Source of the DNA: Chamaelirium japonicum
Lineage: Eukaryota > Streptophyta > Magnoliopsida > Liliales > Melanthiaceae
Length of the DNA: 64,000 nucleotides
Assembly: GCA_947650365.1 (NCBI GenBank)
Contig: CANTAL010000126.1
Location: 1-64,000 of the forward strand
Direction: 5' to 3'
The notes under the pieces are model-generated. The model saw nothing but the letters and a program-made list of their open reading frames with translations. It did no database searches and was not told where the DNA came from. This document shows, in pieces, positions 27,121 to 40,658 of this stretch. Both the position numbers and the translations under genes were made by a program. Position 1 is the first letter of the stretch. The number at the start of each line of letters is the position of its first letter.

Positions 27121-29174
27121 GTACGAATGAATTAGAATGGATCGTACGAATGAATTAGAATAGATCGTACGAATGAATTAGAATGGATCGTACGAAGGAA
27201 TTAGAATGGATCGTACGAATGAATTAGAATGGATATATTCGTGCAAATGAATTAGAATGGATCGTATGAATGAATTAGAATGCATTGTATGAATGAATTA
27301 GAATGGATCGTATGAATGAATTAGAATGGATCATACGAATGAGTAAGAATGGATCGTACGAATGAAATAGAATGGATTGTGTGAATGAATTAGAATGGAT
27401 CATACGAATGAATTAGAATGGATCGTGTGAAAGAATTAGAATGGATTGTATGAATGAATTAGAATAGATCGTATGAATGAATTAGAATGGATCGTACGAA
27501 TGAATTAGAATGGATCGTACGAATGAACTAGAATGGATACATTCGTGCGAATGAATTAGAATGGATCGTACGAATGAATTAGAATGGATCGTACGAATGA
27601 ATTAGAATGGATCTTACGAATGAATTAGAATGGATCGTACGAATGCACGATCCATGCGAATGAATTAGAATAGATCGTACGAATGAACTAGAATGGATAC
27701 ATCCGTGCGAATGAATTAGAATGGATCGTACGAATGAATTAGAATGGATCGTACGAATGAATTAGAATGGATCGTACGAATGAATTAGAATGGATCGTAC
27801 GAATGAATTAGAATGGATACATTCGTGCGAATGAATTAGAATGGATACATTCGTGCGAAAGAATTAGAATAGATCGTATGAATGAATTAGAATGGATCCT
27901 ATGAATGAATTAGAATGGATCGTGCGAATGAATTAGAATGGATCGTACGAATGAATTAGAATGGATCGTGCTAATGAATTAGAATTGATCGAACGAATGA
28001 ATTAGAATGGATACTTTCGTGCGAATGAATTAGAATGGATCGGACGAATGAATTAGAATGGATCGTACGAATGAGTAAGAATGGATTGTACGAATGAAAT
28101 AGAATAGATCGTACGAATGAATTAGAATGGATCGTACGAAGGAATTAGAATGGATCGTACGATTGAATTAGAATGGATATATTCGTGCAAATGAATTAGA
28201 ATGGATAGTATGAATGTATTAGAATGGATCGTATGAGTGAATTAGAATGGATCGTACGAATGAATTAGAATGGATCGTATGAATGAATTAGAATGGATAC
28301 ATTCGTGTGAATGAATTAGAATGGATCATATGAATGAATTAGAATAGATTTTGTGAATGAATTAGAACTGATCGTACGAATGAATTAGAATGGATACATT
28401 CGTGCGAATGAATTAGAATGGATTGTATGAATGAATTAGAATGGATCGTACGAATGAATTAGAATGGATCGTATGAGTGAATTAGAATGGATACGAAGGA
28501 ATTAGAATGGATCGTACGAAGGAATTAGAATGGATCATATGAATTTAATAGAATGGATCGTACGAAGGAATTAGAATGGATCGTACGAAGGAATTAGAAT
28601 GGATCGTACGAATGAATTAGAATGGATATATTCGTGCAAATGAATTAGAATGGATCGTATGAATGAATTAGAATGGATCGTATGAGTGAATTAGAACGGA
28701 TAGTACGAATGAAGTAGAATGGATTGTATGAATGAATTAGAATGGATACATTCGTGCGAATGAATAAGAATGGATCATATGAATGAATTAGAATAGATTG
28801 TGCGAATGAATTAGAATGGATCGTACGAATGAATTAGAATGGATACATTCGTGCGAATAAATTAGAATGGATTGTATGAATGAATTAGAATGGATTGTAC
28901 CAATGAATTAGAATGCATCATACGAATGAATTAGAATAGATTGCGAGAATGAATTAGAATGGATCGTACGAATGAATTAGAATGGATCATACGAAGGAAT
29001 TAGAATGGATCGTACGAATGAATTAGAATGGATCGTATAAATGAATTAGAATGGATCGTACGATGGAATTAGAATGGATCGTACGAATGTATTAGAATGG
29101 ATCGTACGATTGAATTAGAAAGGATCATACGAATGAGTAAGAATGGATCGTATGAATGAATTAGATTGGATCGT
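27121..29174 (-). repeat. Reverse satellite block 30
   Basis: Much longer than its counterpart block 20; extra reverse modules lie between about 27.65 and 29.0 kb. A tiny forward fragment (GCACGATCCATGCG, about 27645-27658) interrupts it. It ends at GGATCGTACGATCC (29168-29181). Confidence 0.93.
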
Positions 29175-29178
29175 ACGA

Positions 29179-29225
29179 TCCATTCTAATTCATTAGCATG
29201 GATCGTGCTAATGAATTAGAATGGA
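29179..29225. repeat. 20-bp-arm hairpin with 7-nt loop, second copy
   Basis: Exact arms 29179-29198 and 29206-29225 around TGGATCG; copy of 20106-20152 with one loop change. Confidence 0.93.
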
Positions 29226-29417
29226 ATATACGAATGAATTAGAATGGATCGTAGAATGGATCATACGAATGAATTAGAATGAATTAGAATGGATCGTACG
29301 AATGAAATAGAATAGATCATAGGAATGAATTAGAATGGATCGTGCAAATGAATTAGAATGGATACATTCGTAGGAATGAATTAGAATGGATCGTACGAAT
29401 GAATTAGAATGGATCGT
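29202..29417 (-). repeat. Reverse satellite block 31
   Basis: Short reverse run between the hairpin and the palindrome, parallel to 20129-20367. Confidence 0.92.
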
Positions 29418-29438
29418 ACGATCCATTCTAATTCATTC
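29397..29438. repeat. 42-bp perfect palindrome, second copy
   Basis: Same centre (GGATCGTACGATCC) and same ends as 20347-20388; still perfect in this copy. Confidence 0.95.
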
Positions 29439-29569
29439 ATACAATCCATTATAATTCATTCGCACGAATGTATCCATTCTAATCCATTCGTACGATCCAT
29501 TCTAATCCATTCGTACGATCCATTCTAATTCATTCGCATGAATGTAACCATTCTAATTCATTCACACGA
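29418..29569 (+). repeat. Forward satellite block 32
   Basis: Forward run closed by CGATCG (29567-29572); it includes CATGAATGTAACC. Confidence 0.92.
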
Positions 29570-29643
29570 TCGTATGAATTAGAATGGATACATTCGTGCG
29601 AATGAATCAGAATGAATCGTGCGAATCCATTAGACTGGATCGT
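29570..29643 (-). repeat. Reverse satellite block 33 (truncated)
   Basis: Only about three reverse units, containing GCGAATCCATTAGACTGG. It is then joined directly to forward monomers. Compared with 20.47-21.0 kb, 447 bp are missing (offset 9,101 before, 8,654 after). Confidence 0.9.
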
Positions 29644-30484
29644 GCAATCCATTCTAATTCATTCGTACAATCCATTCTAATTCATTCGTATGATCCATTC
29701 TAACTCATTCGGTGGATCCATTCTAATTCATTCGTTCGATCCATTCTAGTTCATTCCCACGATCCATTCTAATTTATTAATACGATCCATTCTAATTCAT
29801 TCGTACGATCTATTCTAATTCATTCGCACGAATGTAACCATTCTAATTCATTCATACGATTCATTCTAATTCATTCGTATGAGCTATTCTAATTCATTCG
29901 TACGATCCATTCTAATTCATTCGTACGATCCATTGTAATTCATTCATACAATCCATTTAGATTCATTCGCACAAATGTATCCATTCAAATTCATTCGTAC
30001 GATCCAGTCTAATTCATTCGTACGATCCATTCTAATTCATTCGCACGAATATATCCATTCTAATTCTTTTGTACGATGCATTCTAATTCATTCGTACGAT
30101 CCATTCTAATTCATTCATTTGATCCATTCTAATTCATTCGTACGATCCATTCTAATTCATTCGTCCGATCCATTCTAATTCATTCGCACGAATGTATCCA
30201 TTCTAATTCATTCGTACGATCCATTCTAATTCATTCGTACGATCCATTCTAATTCATTCGTAAGATCCATTCTAATTCATTCGTACGATCCATTCTAATT
30301 CATTCGTACGATTCATTCTAATTCATTCGCACGAATGTATCCATTCTAGTTCATTCGTACGATCCATTCTAATTCATTCGTACGATCCGTTCTAATTCAT
30401 TCGCACGATCCATTCTAATTCATTCGTACGATCAATTCTAATTCATTCACACGAATGTATCCATTCCAATTCATTCGTACGATC
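29644..30484 (+). repeat. Forward satellite block 34
   Basis: Matches block 25, including GGTGGATCC (29711-29719), and ends at GATCCTGTATTAG where the other copy has GATCCTGAATTAG. Confidence 0.93.
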
Positions 30485-30485
30485 C

Positions 30486-31682
30486 TGTATTAGAATGGAT
30501 CGTACGAATGAATGGATCGTGCAAATGAATTTGAATGGAATATACGAATGAATTAGAATGGATCATACAAATTAATTAGAATGGATCATACGAATGAATT
30601 AGAATGGATCGTACGAATGAATTAGGATGGATCGTATGAATGAATTAGAATGGATCGTGCGAATGAATTAGAATGGATCGTACGAATGAATTAGAATGCA
30701 TACATTTGTGCGAATGAATTAGAATGGATCGTGCGAATGAATTAGAATGGATCGTACGAATGAATTAGAATGGATACATTTGTGCGAATGAATTAGAATG
30801 GATCGTACGAATGAATTAGAATGGATCGTATGAATGAATTAGAATGAATCGTACGAATGAATTAGAATGGATCGTGCGAATGAATTAGAATGGATCGTAT
30901 GAATGAATTAGAATGGATCGTGTGAAAGAATTAGAATGGATCGTACGAATGAATTAGAATGGATACATTCGTGCGAATGAATTAGAATGGATCGGACGAA
31001 TGAATTAGAATGGATCATACGAATGAGTAAGAATGGATCGTACGAATGAAATAGAATAGATCGTACGAATGAATTAGAATGGATCGTACGAAGGAATTAG
31101 AAAGGATCGTACGAATGAATTAGAATGGATATATTCGTGCAAATGAATTAGAATGGATCATATGAATGTATTAGAATGGATCGTATGAGTGAATTAGAAT
31201 GGATTGTACGAATGAATTAGAATGGATCGTATGAATGAATTAGAATGGATACATTCGTGTGAATGAATTAGAATGGATCGTATGAATGAATTAGAATAGA
31301 TTTTGTGAATGAATTAGAACTGATCGTACGAATGAATTAGAATGGATACATTCGTGTGAATGAATTAGAATGGATTGTATGAATGAATTAGAATGGATCC
31401 TATGAATGAATTAGAATAGATCGTACGAATGAATTAGAATGGATACATTCGTGCGAATGAATTAGAATTGATCGTACGAACGAATTAGAATGGATCGTGC
31501 GAATGAATTAGAATGGATCGTACGAATGAATTAGAATGGATACATTCGTGCGAATGAATTAGAATGGATACATTCGTGCGAAAGAATTAGAATAGATCGT
31601 ATGAATGAATTAGAATGGATTGTATGAATGAATTAGAATGGATCGTATGAATGAATTAGAATGGATCGTGCGAATGAATTCG
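30486..31682 (-). repeat. Reverse satellite block 35
   Basis: Copy of block 26, starting with the same shortened unit (CGAATGAATGGATCG) and ending at the recurrent junction. Confidence 0.93.
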
Positions 31683-31704
31683 AATGGATCGTACGAATTC
31701 ATTC
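31672..31704. repeat. Recurrent junction hairpin (loop form A)
   Basis: Perfect 11-bp arms at 31672-31682 and 31694-31704. Confidence 0.94.
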
Positions 31705-33359
31705 TAATTCATTCATACAATCCATTCTAATTCTTTCACACGATCCATTCTAATTCATTCGTACGTTCCATTCTAATTCATTAGCACGATCCATGCTAAT
31801 TCATTCGTTCGATCAATTCTAATTCATTAGCACGATCCATTCTAATTCATTCGTACGATCCATTCTAATTCATTCGTACGATCCATTCTAATTCATATGC
31901 ACAAAGGTATCCATTCTAATCCATTCGTAGAATCCATTCTAATCCATTCGTACGATCCATTCTAATTCATTCATACGATCCATTCTAATTCATTCGCTCG
32001 AATGTATCCATTCTAATCCATTCGTACGATCCATTCTAATCCATTCTAATTCATTCGCATGAATGTAACCATTTTAATTCATTCATTTGATCCATTCTAA
32101 TTCATTCGTACGATCCATTCTAATTCATTCGTCTGATCCATTCTAATTCATTCGCACGAATGTATCCATTCTAATTCATTCGTACGATCCATTCTAAATC
32201 ATTCGTAAGATCCATTCTAATTCATTCGTACGATCCATTCTAATTCATTCGTACGATCCATTCTAATTCATTCGCACGAATGTATCCATTCTAATTCATT
32301 CATATGATCCATTCTACTTCATTCGTACTATCCGTTCTAATTCACTCATACGATCCATTCTAATTCATTCATACGATCCATTCTAATTCATTTGCACGAA
32401 TATATCTATTCTAATTCATTCGTACGATCCATTCTAATTCCTTCGTACGATCCATTCTAATTCCTTCGTACGATCCATTCTAATTCCCTCGTACGATCCA
32501 TTCTATTTCATTCGTATGATCCATTCTAATTCCTTCGTACGACCCATTCTAATTCCTTCGTATCCATTCTAATTCACTCATACGATCCATTCTAATTCAT
32601 TCGTACGATCCATTCTAATTCATTCATACAATCCATTCTAATTCATTCGCACGAATGTATCCATTCTAATTCATTCGTACGATCAGTTCTAATTCATTCA
32701 CAAAATCTATTCTAATTCATTCATACGATCCATTCTAATTCATTCACACGAATGTATCCATTCTAATTCATTCATACGATCCATTCTAATTCATTCGTAC
32801 GATCCATTCTAATTCACTCATAAGAACCATTCTAATACATTCATACGATCCATTCTAATTCATTTGCACGAATATATCCATTCTAATTCATTCGTACGAT
32901 CCATTCTAATTCCTTTGTACGATCCATTCTAATTCATTCGTACGATCTATTCTAATTCATTCGTCCGATCCATTCTAATTCATTCGCACGAATGTATCCA
33001 TTCTAATTCATTCGTACGATCCATTCTAATTCATTCGTACGATCCATTCTAATTCATTCATTTGATCCATTCTAATTTATTCGTACGATCCATTCTAATT
33101 CATTCGTCCGATCCATTCTAATTTGTTCGCACGAATGTATCCATTCTAATTCATTCGTACGATCCATTCTAATTCATTCGTACGATCCATTCTAATTCAT
33201 TCGCACGAATGAATCCATTCTAGTTCATTCGTACGATCCATTCTAATTCATTCGTACGATCCATTCTAATTCATTCGCAAGATCCATTCTAATTCATTCG
33301 TACGATCAATTCTAATTCATTCGCACGAATGTATCCATTCTAATTCATTCGTACGATCC
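31694..33359 (+). repeat. Forward satellite block 36
   Basis: Carries ATGCACAAAGG (31897-31907) and the TTCCTTCG monomer run. The 8-kb unit ends at about 32.60 kb. The switch is TCCGGA (33357-33362), the only TCCGGA-type switch I found. Confidence 0.94.
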
Positions 33360-34807
33360 GGAATTAGAATGGATCGTACGAATGAATTAGAATGGATACC
33401 TTTGTGCATATGAATTAGAATGGATCGTACGAATGAATTAGAATGGATCATATTAATGAATTAGAATGGATCGTATGAATGAATTAGAATGGATACATTC
33501 GTGCGAATGAATTAGAATGGATCATGCGAATCAATTAGACTGAATCGTGCGAATGAATAAGAATAGATCATACGAATGAATTAGAATGGATCGTACGAAT
33601 TAATTAGAATGGATACATTCGTGCGAATAAATTAGAATGGATTGTATGAATGAATTAGAATGGATCGTACGAATTAATTAGAATGGATCATACGAATTAA
33701 TTAGAATGGATCGTACGAATGAATTAGAATGGATTGTACGAATGAATTAGAATGGATACATTCGTGCGAATGAATTAGAATGGATCGGACGAATGAATTA
33801 GAATAGATCATACGAATGAATTAGAATGGATCGTACGAAGGAATTAGAATGGATCGTATGAATGAATTAGAATGGATATATTCGTGCAAATGAATTAGGA
33901 TGGATCGTATAAAAGTATTAGAATGGATACATTTGTGGGAATGAATTAGAATGGATCGGACGAGTGAATTAGAATAGATCGTACGAATGAATTAGAATGG
34001 ATCGTACGAAGGAATAAAAATGGATCGTACGAATGAACTAGAATGGATTAGAATAGATCGTACGAATGAATTAGAATGGATCGTATGAATGAATTAGAAT
34101 GGATCGTACGAATGAATTAGAATGGATCGTATGAATGAATTAGAATGGATCGTACGAATGAATTAGAATGGATCGTGCGAATGAATTAGAATGGATCGTA
34201 CGAATGAATTAGAATGGATCGTACAAATGAACTAGAATGGATACATTCGTGCGAATGAATTAGAATGGATCGTACGAATGAATTAGAATGGATCATACGA
34301 ATGAACTAGAATGGATACGTTCGTGCGAATGAATTAGAATGGAACGTACGAATGAATTAGAATGGATCGTACGAATGAATTAGAATGGATCTTACGAATG
34401 AATTAGAATGGATCGTACGAATGAATTAGAATGGATCGTACGAATGAATTAGAATGGATCTTACGAATGAATTAGAATGGATCGTATGAATGAATTAGAA
34501 TGGATCGTACGAATGAATGAGAATGGATACATTCGTGCGAATGAATTAGAATGGATCGGACGAATGAATTAGAATGGATCGTATGAATGAATTAGAATGG
34601 ATCGTACGAATGAATTAGAATGGATCGTACGAATAAATTAGAATGGATACATTCGTCTGAATGAATTAGAATGGATCATACGAATGAGTAAGAATGGATC
34701 ATACGAATGAAATAGAATAGATCGTATGAGTGAATTAGAAAGGATTGTATGAATGAATTAGAATGGATCATATGAATGAATTAGAATGGATCGTGCGAAT
34801 GAATTCG
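33360..34807 (-). repeat. Reverse satellite block 37
   Basis: Opens with the CCTTTGTGCATATG and CATATTAATG markers in reverse orientation but without the usual foldback. Ends at the recurrent junction. Confidence 0.93.
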
Positions 34808-34829
34808 AATGGATCGTACGAATTCATTC
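34797..34829. repeat. Recurrent junction hairpin (loop form A)
   Basis: Perfect 11-bp arms at 34797-34807 and 34819-34829. Confidence 0.94.
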
Positions 34830-36421
34830 TAATTCATTCATACAATCCATTCTAATTCTTTCACACGATCTTTTCTAATTCATTCGTAGGATCCATTCTA
34901 ATTCATTCGTACAATCCATTCTATTTCATTTGTACGATCCATTCTTACTCATTCGTACGATCTATTCTAATTCCTTCGTATCCATTCTAATTCACTCATA
35001 CGATCTATTCTAATTCATTCATACGATCTATTCTAATTCATTCATAGAATCCATTCTAATTCTTTCACACGATCCATTCTAATTCATTCGTACAATCCAT
35101 TCTAATTCATTCGCACAATCCATTCTATTTCATTCGTACGATCCATTCTTACTCATTGGTACGATCCATTCTAATTCATTCGCACGAATGTATCCATTCT
35201 AATTCATTCATACGAATCCATTCTAATTTATTCGTACAATCTATTCTATTTCATTCGTACGATCCATTCTTACTCATTCGTATGATCTATTCTAATTCAT
35301 TCGGACGAATGTATTCATTATAATTTATTCGTACGATCCAATCTAATTCATTCATATGATTCATTCTAATTCATTCGTACGATCCATTCTAATTCATTCG
35401 TCCGATCCATTCTAATTCATTCGCACGAATGTATCCATTCTAATTCATTCGTACGATCCATTCTAATTCATTCGTACGATCCATTCTAATTCATTCGTAA
35501 GATCCATTCTAATTCATTCGTACGATCCATTCTAATTCATTCGTACGATCCATTCTAATTCATTCGCACGAATGTATCCATTCTAGTTCATTCGTACGAT
35601 CCATTCTAATTCATTCGTACAATCCATTCTAATTCATTCGTACGATCCATTCTAATTCATTCGCACAAATGTATCCATTCTAATTCATTCGTACGATCCA
35701 TTCTAATTCATTCGTACGATCCATTCTAATTCATTCGTAAGATCCATTCTAATTCATTCGTACGATCCATTCTAATTCATTCGTACGATCCATTCTAATT
35801 CATTCGCACAAATGTATCCATTCTAGTTCATTCGTACGATCCATTCTAATTCATTCGTACGATCCATTCTAATTCATTCGCACGATCCATTCTAATTCAT
35901 TCGTACGATCCATTCTAATTCATTCATACGATCCATTCTAATTCATTCGTACGATCCATTCTAATTCATTGGCACAAATGTATCCATTCTAATTCATTCG
36001 TACGATCCATTCTAATTCATTCACACGATCCATTCTAATTCATTCGTACGATCCATTCTAATTCATTCCCACGATCTGTTCTTATTCATTCGCACAATCC
36101 ATTCTAATTCATTCGCACGAATGTATCCATTCTAATTCACACGTACGATCCATTCTAATTCACACATACGATCCATTCTAATTCATACGATCCATTCTAA
36201 TTCATTTGCATGAATATATCCATTCTAATTCATTCGTACGATCCATTCTAATTCCTTCGTACGATCCATTCTAATTCATTCGTACGATCTATTCTAATTC
36301 ATTCGTACGATCCATTCTAATTCATTCGAACGATCCATTCTAATTCCTTTGTACGATCCATGCTAATTCATTCGTACGATCCATTCTAATTCATTCGTAC
36401 AATCTATTCTAATTCGTTCGT
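34819..36421 (+). repeat. Forward satellite block 38
   Basis: Two adjacent, nearly identical sub-blocks (about 35.40-35.64 and 35.64-35.88 kb) share a CGTAAGATCC unit and then a TCTAGTTC unit. It ends at TTCGTACGAA (36417-36426). Confidence 0.93.
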
Positions 36422-36943
36422 ACGAATGGATACATTCGTGTGAATGAATTCGAATGGATCGTACGAATGAGTAAGAATGGATCGTACGAATGAAATAGAA
36501 TAGATTGCACGAATGAATTAGAATGGATCGTACAAATGAATTAGAATGGATCGTGTGAAAGAATTAAAATGGATTGTATGAATGAATTAGAATGGATCGT
36601 ACGAATGAATTAGAATGGATACATTCGTGCGAATGAATTAGAATGGATCGTCCGAATGAATTAGAATGGATCATACGAATGAATTAGAATGGATCGTACG
36701 AATGAAATAGAATAGATTGTACGAATGAATTAGAATGGATCCTACGAATGAATTAGAATGGATCGTGTGAAAGAATTAGAATGGATTGTATGAATGAATT
36801 AGAATGAATCGTATGAATGAATTAGAATGGATCGTACGAATGAATTAGAATAGATTGCGCGAATGAATTAGAATGGATCGTGCGAATGAAATAGAATGGA
36901 TACAAATGAATTAGAATGAATCATACGAATGAATTAGAATGAC
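36422..36943 (-). repeat. Reverse satellite block 39
   Basis: Two reverse cassettes. It ends with GAATGACGATCC, the switch also seen at 2391. Confidence 0.92.
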
Positions 36944-37110
36944 GATCCATTCTTACTCATTCGTATGATCCATTCTAATTTATTCGCACGAATATATCCA
37001 TTCTAATTCATTCGTACGTCTAATTCAGTCGTACGGTCCATTCTAATTCATTCGCACAATCCATTCTATTTCATTCGTACGATCCATTCTTACTCATTCG
37101 TATGATCCAT
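36944..37110 (+). repeat. Forward satellite block 40
   Basis: Copy of 2397-2565, including the truncated CGTACGTCTAATTC unit. Ends at ATCCATTATGGAT (37105-37117). Confidence 0.92.
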
Positions 37111-37111
37111 T

Positions 37112-37664
37112 ATGGATACATTCGTGCGAATGAATTAGAATGGATCATACGAATGAGTAAGAATGGATCGTACGAATGAAATAGAATGGATTGTGCGAAT
37201 GAAATAGAATGGATTGTACGAATGAATTAGAATGGATCGTGTGAACGAATTAGAATGGATTGTATGAATGAATTAGAATAGATCGTATGAATGAATTAGA
37301 ATGGATCATACGAATGAATTAGAATGGATCGTACGAATGAATTAGAATGGATCGTACGAATGAATTAGAATGGATACATTCGTGCGAATAAATTAGAATG
37401 GATACATTCGTGCGAAAGAATTAGAATAGATCGTATGAATGAATTAGAATGGATCCTATGAATGAATTAGAATGGATCGTGCGAATGAATTAGAATGGAT
37501 CGTACGAATGAATTAGAATGGATCGTGCTAATGAATTAGAATTGATCGAACGAATGAATTAGCATGGACCGTGCTAATGAATTAGAATGAAACGTACGAA
37601 TGAATTAGAATGGATCGTGTGAAAGAATTAGAATGGATTGTATGAATGAATTAGAATGAATTCG
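37112..37664 (-). repeat. Reverse satellite block 41
   Basis: Reverse cassette followed by GTGCTAATGAATTAGAATTG units. Ends at the junction in its opposite orientation. Confidence 0.92.
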
Positions 37665-37686
37665 TACAATCCATTCGAATTCATTC
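37654..37686. repeat. Recurrent junction hairpin (loop form B, inverted)
   Basis: Arms GAATGAATTCG and CGAATTCATTC (37676-37686) are perfect, but the spacer is TACAATCCATT, the reverse complement of form A apart from one base. The flanks are also reversed, so the whole junction is inverted relative to the form-A copies. Confidence 0.92.
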
Positions 37687-38573
37687 GCATGATCCATTCT
37701 AATTCATTCATACGATCCATTCTAATTCATTCATACAATCCATTCTAATTCTTTCACACGATCCATTCTAATTCATTCGTAGGATCAATTCTAATTCATT
37801 CAAACAATCTATTCTATTTCATTCGTATGATCTATTCTTACTCATTCGTATGATCCATTCTAATTCATTCGGACGAATGTATCCATTCTAATTTATTCGT
37901 ACGATCCATTCTAATTCATTCGTACGATCCATTCTAATTCATTCATACGATCCATTCTTACTCATTCGTATGATCTATTCTAATTCATTCGTACGATCCA
38001 TTCTAATTCATTCGTACGATCGATTCTAATTCATTCGCACTATCCATTCTAATTCATTCGTATGATCCATTCTAATTCATTCGTATGATCCATTCTCATT
38101 TACTCGTTCAAATATATCCATTCTAATTCATTCGTACGATCCATTCTAATTCATTCGCACGATCCATTCTAATTCATTCGCACGAATGTATCCATTCTAA
38201 TTCATTTGCACGATCCATTCTAATTCATTCCTATAATCTATTCTAATTCATTCGTACGATCCATTCTAATTCATTCTAATTCATTCGTACGATCCATTCT
38301 AATTCATTCGTATATTCCATTCTAATTCATTAGCACGATTCATGCTAAAGAATTAGAATGGATCGTACGATCCAATCTAATTCATTCATACGATCTATTC
38401 TTACTCATTCGTATGATCCATTCTAATTCAATCGTACGATCCATTCTAATTCATTCATACGATCCATTCTAATTCCTTCGTACGATCCATTCTAATTCAT
38501 TCGTACGATCCATTCTAATTCCTTCGTACGATCCATTCTAATTCATTCGTACAATCTATTCTAATTCATTCGT
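37676..38573 (+). repeat. Forward satellite block 42
   Basis: Forward run with a one-monomer inversion at 38350-38383. It ends at CATTCGTACGAATG (38567-38580). Confidence 0.93.
38350..38383. repeat. Single-monomer inversion palindrome
   Basis: GAATTAGAATGGATC, GTAC, GATCCAATCTAATTC: a 34-bp palindrome with one mismatched pair. Confidence 0.9.
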
Positions 38574-39896
38574 ACGAATGGATACATTCGTGTGAATGAA
38601 TTAGAATGGATCGTACGAATGAGTAAGAATGGATCGTACGAATGAAATAGAATGGATTGCACGAATGAATTAGAATTGATCGTACGAATGAATTAGAATG
38701 GATCGTGCGAATGAATTAGAATGGATCGTACGAATGAATTAGAATGGATCGTACGAATGAACTAGAATGGATACATTCGTGCGAATGAATTAGAATGGAT
38801 CGTACGAATGAATTAGAATGGATCGTACGAATGAATTAGAAAGGATACATTCGTGCGAATGAATTAGAATGGATCGGACGAATGAATTAGAATGGATCGT
38901 ACGAATGAATTAGAATGGATCAAATGAATGAATTAGAATGGTTACATTCATGCGAATGAATTAGAATGGATCGTACGAATGGATTAGAATGGATCGTACG
39001 AATGGTTTAGAATGGATACATTCGAACGAATGAATTAGAATGGATCGTACGAATGAATTAGAATGGATCGTACGAATGGATTAGAATGGATCCTACGAAT
39101 GGATTAGAATGGTTACCTTTGTGCATATGAATTAGAATGGATCGTACGAATGAATTAGAATGGATCATATTAATGAATTAGAATGGATCGTACGAATGAA
39201 TTAGAATGGATACATTCGTGCGAAAGAATTAGAATAGATCGTATGAATGAATTAGAATGGATCCTATGAATGAATTAGAATGGATCTTGCGAATGAATTA
39301 GAATGGATCGTACGAATGAATTAGAATGGATCGTGCTAATGAATTAGAATTGATCGAACGAATGAATTTGAATGGATACATTCATGCGAATGAATTTGAA
39401 TGGATCGGACGAATGAATTAGAATAGTTCGTACGAATGAGTAAGAATGGATCGTACGAATGAAATAGAATAGATCGTACGAATGAATTAGAATGGATCGT
39501 ACGAAGGAATTAGAATGGATCGTACGAATGAATTAGAATGGATATATTCGTGCAAATGAATTAGAATGGATCGTATGAATGTTTTAGAATGGATCGTATG
39601 AGTGAATTAGAATGGATCGTACGAATGAATTAGAATGGATCGTGGGAATGAATTAGAATGGATCGTACGAATGAATTAGAATGAATCCACCGAATGAGTT
39701 AGAATGGATCATACGAATGAATTAGAATGGATTGTACGAATAAATTAGAATGGATTGTGCGAATGAATTAGAATGGATCGTATGAATGAATAAGAATGGA
39801 TCGTACGAATGAATTAGAATAGATCGTGCGAATGAATTAGCATGAATCGTACGAATGTATTAGAATGGATCGTACGAATGAATTAGAATGAATCGT
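38574..39896 (-). repeat. Reverse satellite block 43
   Basis: Contains CCTTTGTGCATATG near 39116 without a foldback. It ends in a 34-bp near-palindrome (39880-39913, one mismatched pair). Confidence 0.93.
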
Positions 39897-40628
39897 ACGA
39901 TCCATTCTAATTCAATCGTCCGATCCATTCTAATTCATTCGCATGAATGTATCCATTCTAATTCATTCGTACAATCCATTCTTTTTCATTCGTACGATCC
40001 ATTCTTACTCATTCGTATGATCCATTCTAATTCATTCGTATGATCCATTCTAATTCATTCGTACGATCCATTATAATTCATTCATACGATCTATTCTAAT
40101 TCATTCTCACGATCCATTCTAATTCATTCATACGATCCATTCTAATTCATTCATACGATCCATTCTAATTCATTCGCCCGATCCATTCTAATTCATTCAT
40201 ACGATCCATTCTATTCGAATGGATCATGCGATCCATTCGAATTCATTTGCACGATCCATTCTAAATCATTCATACGATCCATTCTAATTCATTCATACAA
40301 TGCATTCTAATTCTTTCACACGATCCATTCTAATTCATTCGTACGATCCATTCTAATTCATTCGTACAATCCATTCTATTTCATTTGTACGATCCATTCT
40401 TACTCATTCGTATGATCCATTCTAATTCATTCGTACGATCCATTCTAATTCATTTGTACGATCCATTCTAATTCATTCGTACAATCGATTCTATTTCATT
40501 CGTACGATCCATTCTTACTTATACGTATGATCCATTCTAATTCATTCCCACGAATGTATCCATTCTAATTCATTCATACAATCCATTCTAATTCATTCCG
40601 TACGATCCATTCTAATTCATTCGTACGA
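39897..40628 (+). repeat. Forward satellite block 44
   Basis: Interrupted by an inverted monomer at 40213-40242. It ends at the strongest palindrome of the window. The region is reverse-complementary to about 61.0-61.6 kb. Confidence 0.93.
40213..40242. repeat. 13-bp-arm hairpin, ATGC loop
   Basis: ATTCGAATGGATC (40213-40225), ATGC, GATCCATTCGAAT (40230-40242). The loop is the reverse complement of GCAT at 61415-61418, so the two are inverted copies. Confidence 0.92.
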
Positions 40629-40658
40629 TCGTACGAATGAATTAGAATGGATCGTACG
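40599..40658. repeat. 60-bp perfect palindrome (forward-to-reverse switch)
   Basis: Thirty consecutive base pairs match with no spacer, centred between 40628 and 40629 in TCGTACGATCGTACGA. Beyond one extra C at 40598, pairing resumes for about 17 more positions with one mismatch. It covers more than two monomers per arm without a difference. Confidence 0.95.

Larger units (their letters stand above)
23893..32600. repeat. 8-kb higher-order unit, copy 2 (rearranged)
   Basis: Landmark offsets: 7,971 at 16260, 7,915 at 19181, 9,101 at 20532, 8,654 at 21057, 8,733 at 22939 and 8,710 at 23621. The jumps mark an insertion of about 1.2 kb in the 27.6-29.0 kb region and a 447-bp deletion near 29.64 kb. 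Confidence 0.85.

Noticed and set aside
40599..40658. Intrinsic terminator or replication origin hairpin
   Set aside because: It is a long dyad, but with no GC-rich stem plus T-tract and no initiator-binding context; its origin from head-to-head monomers explains it fully.
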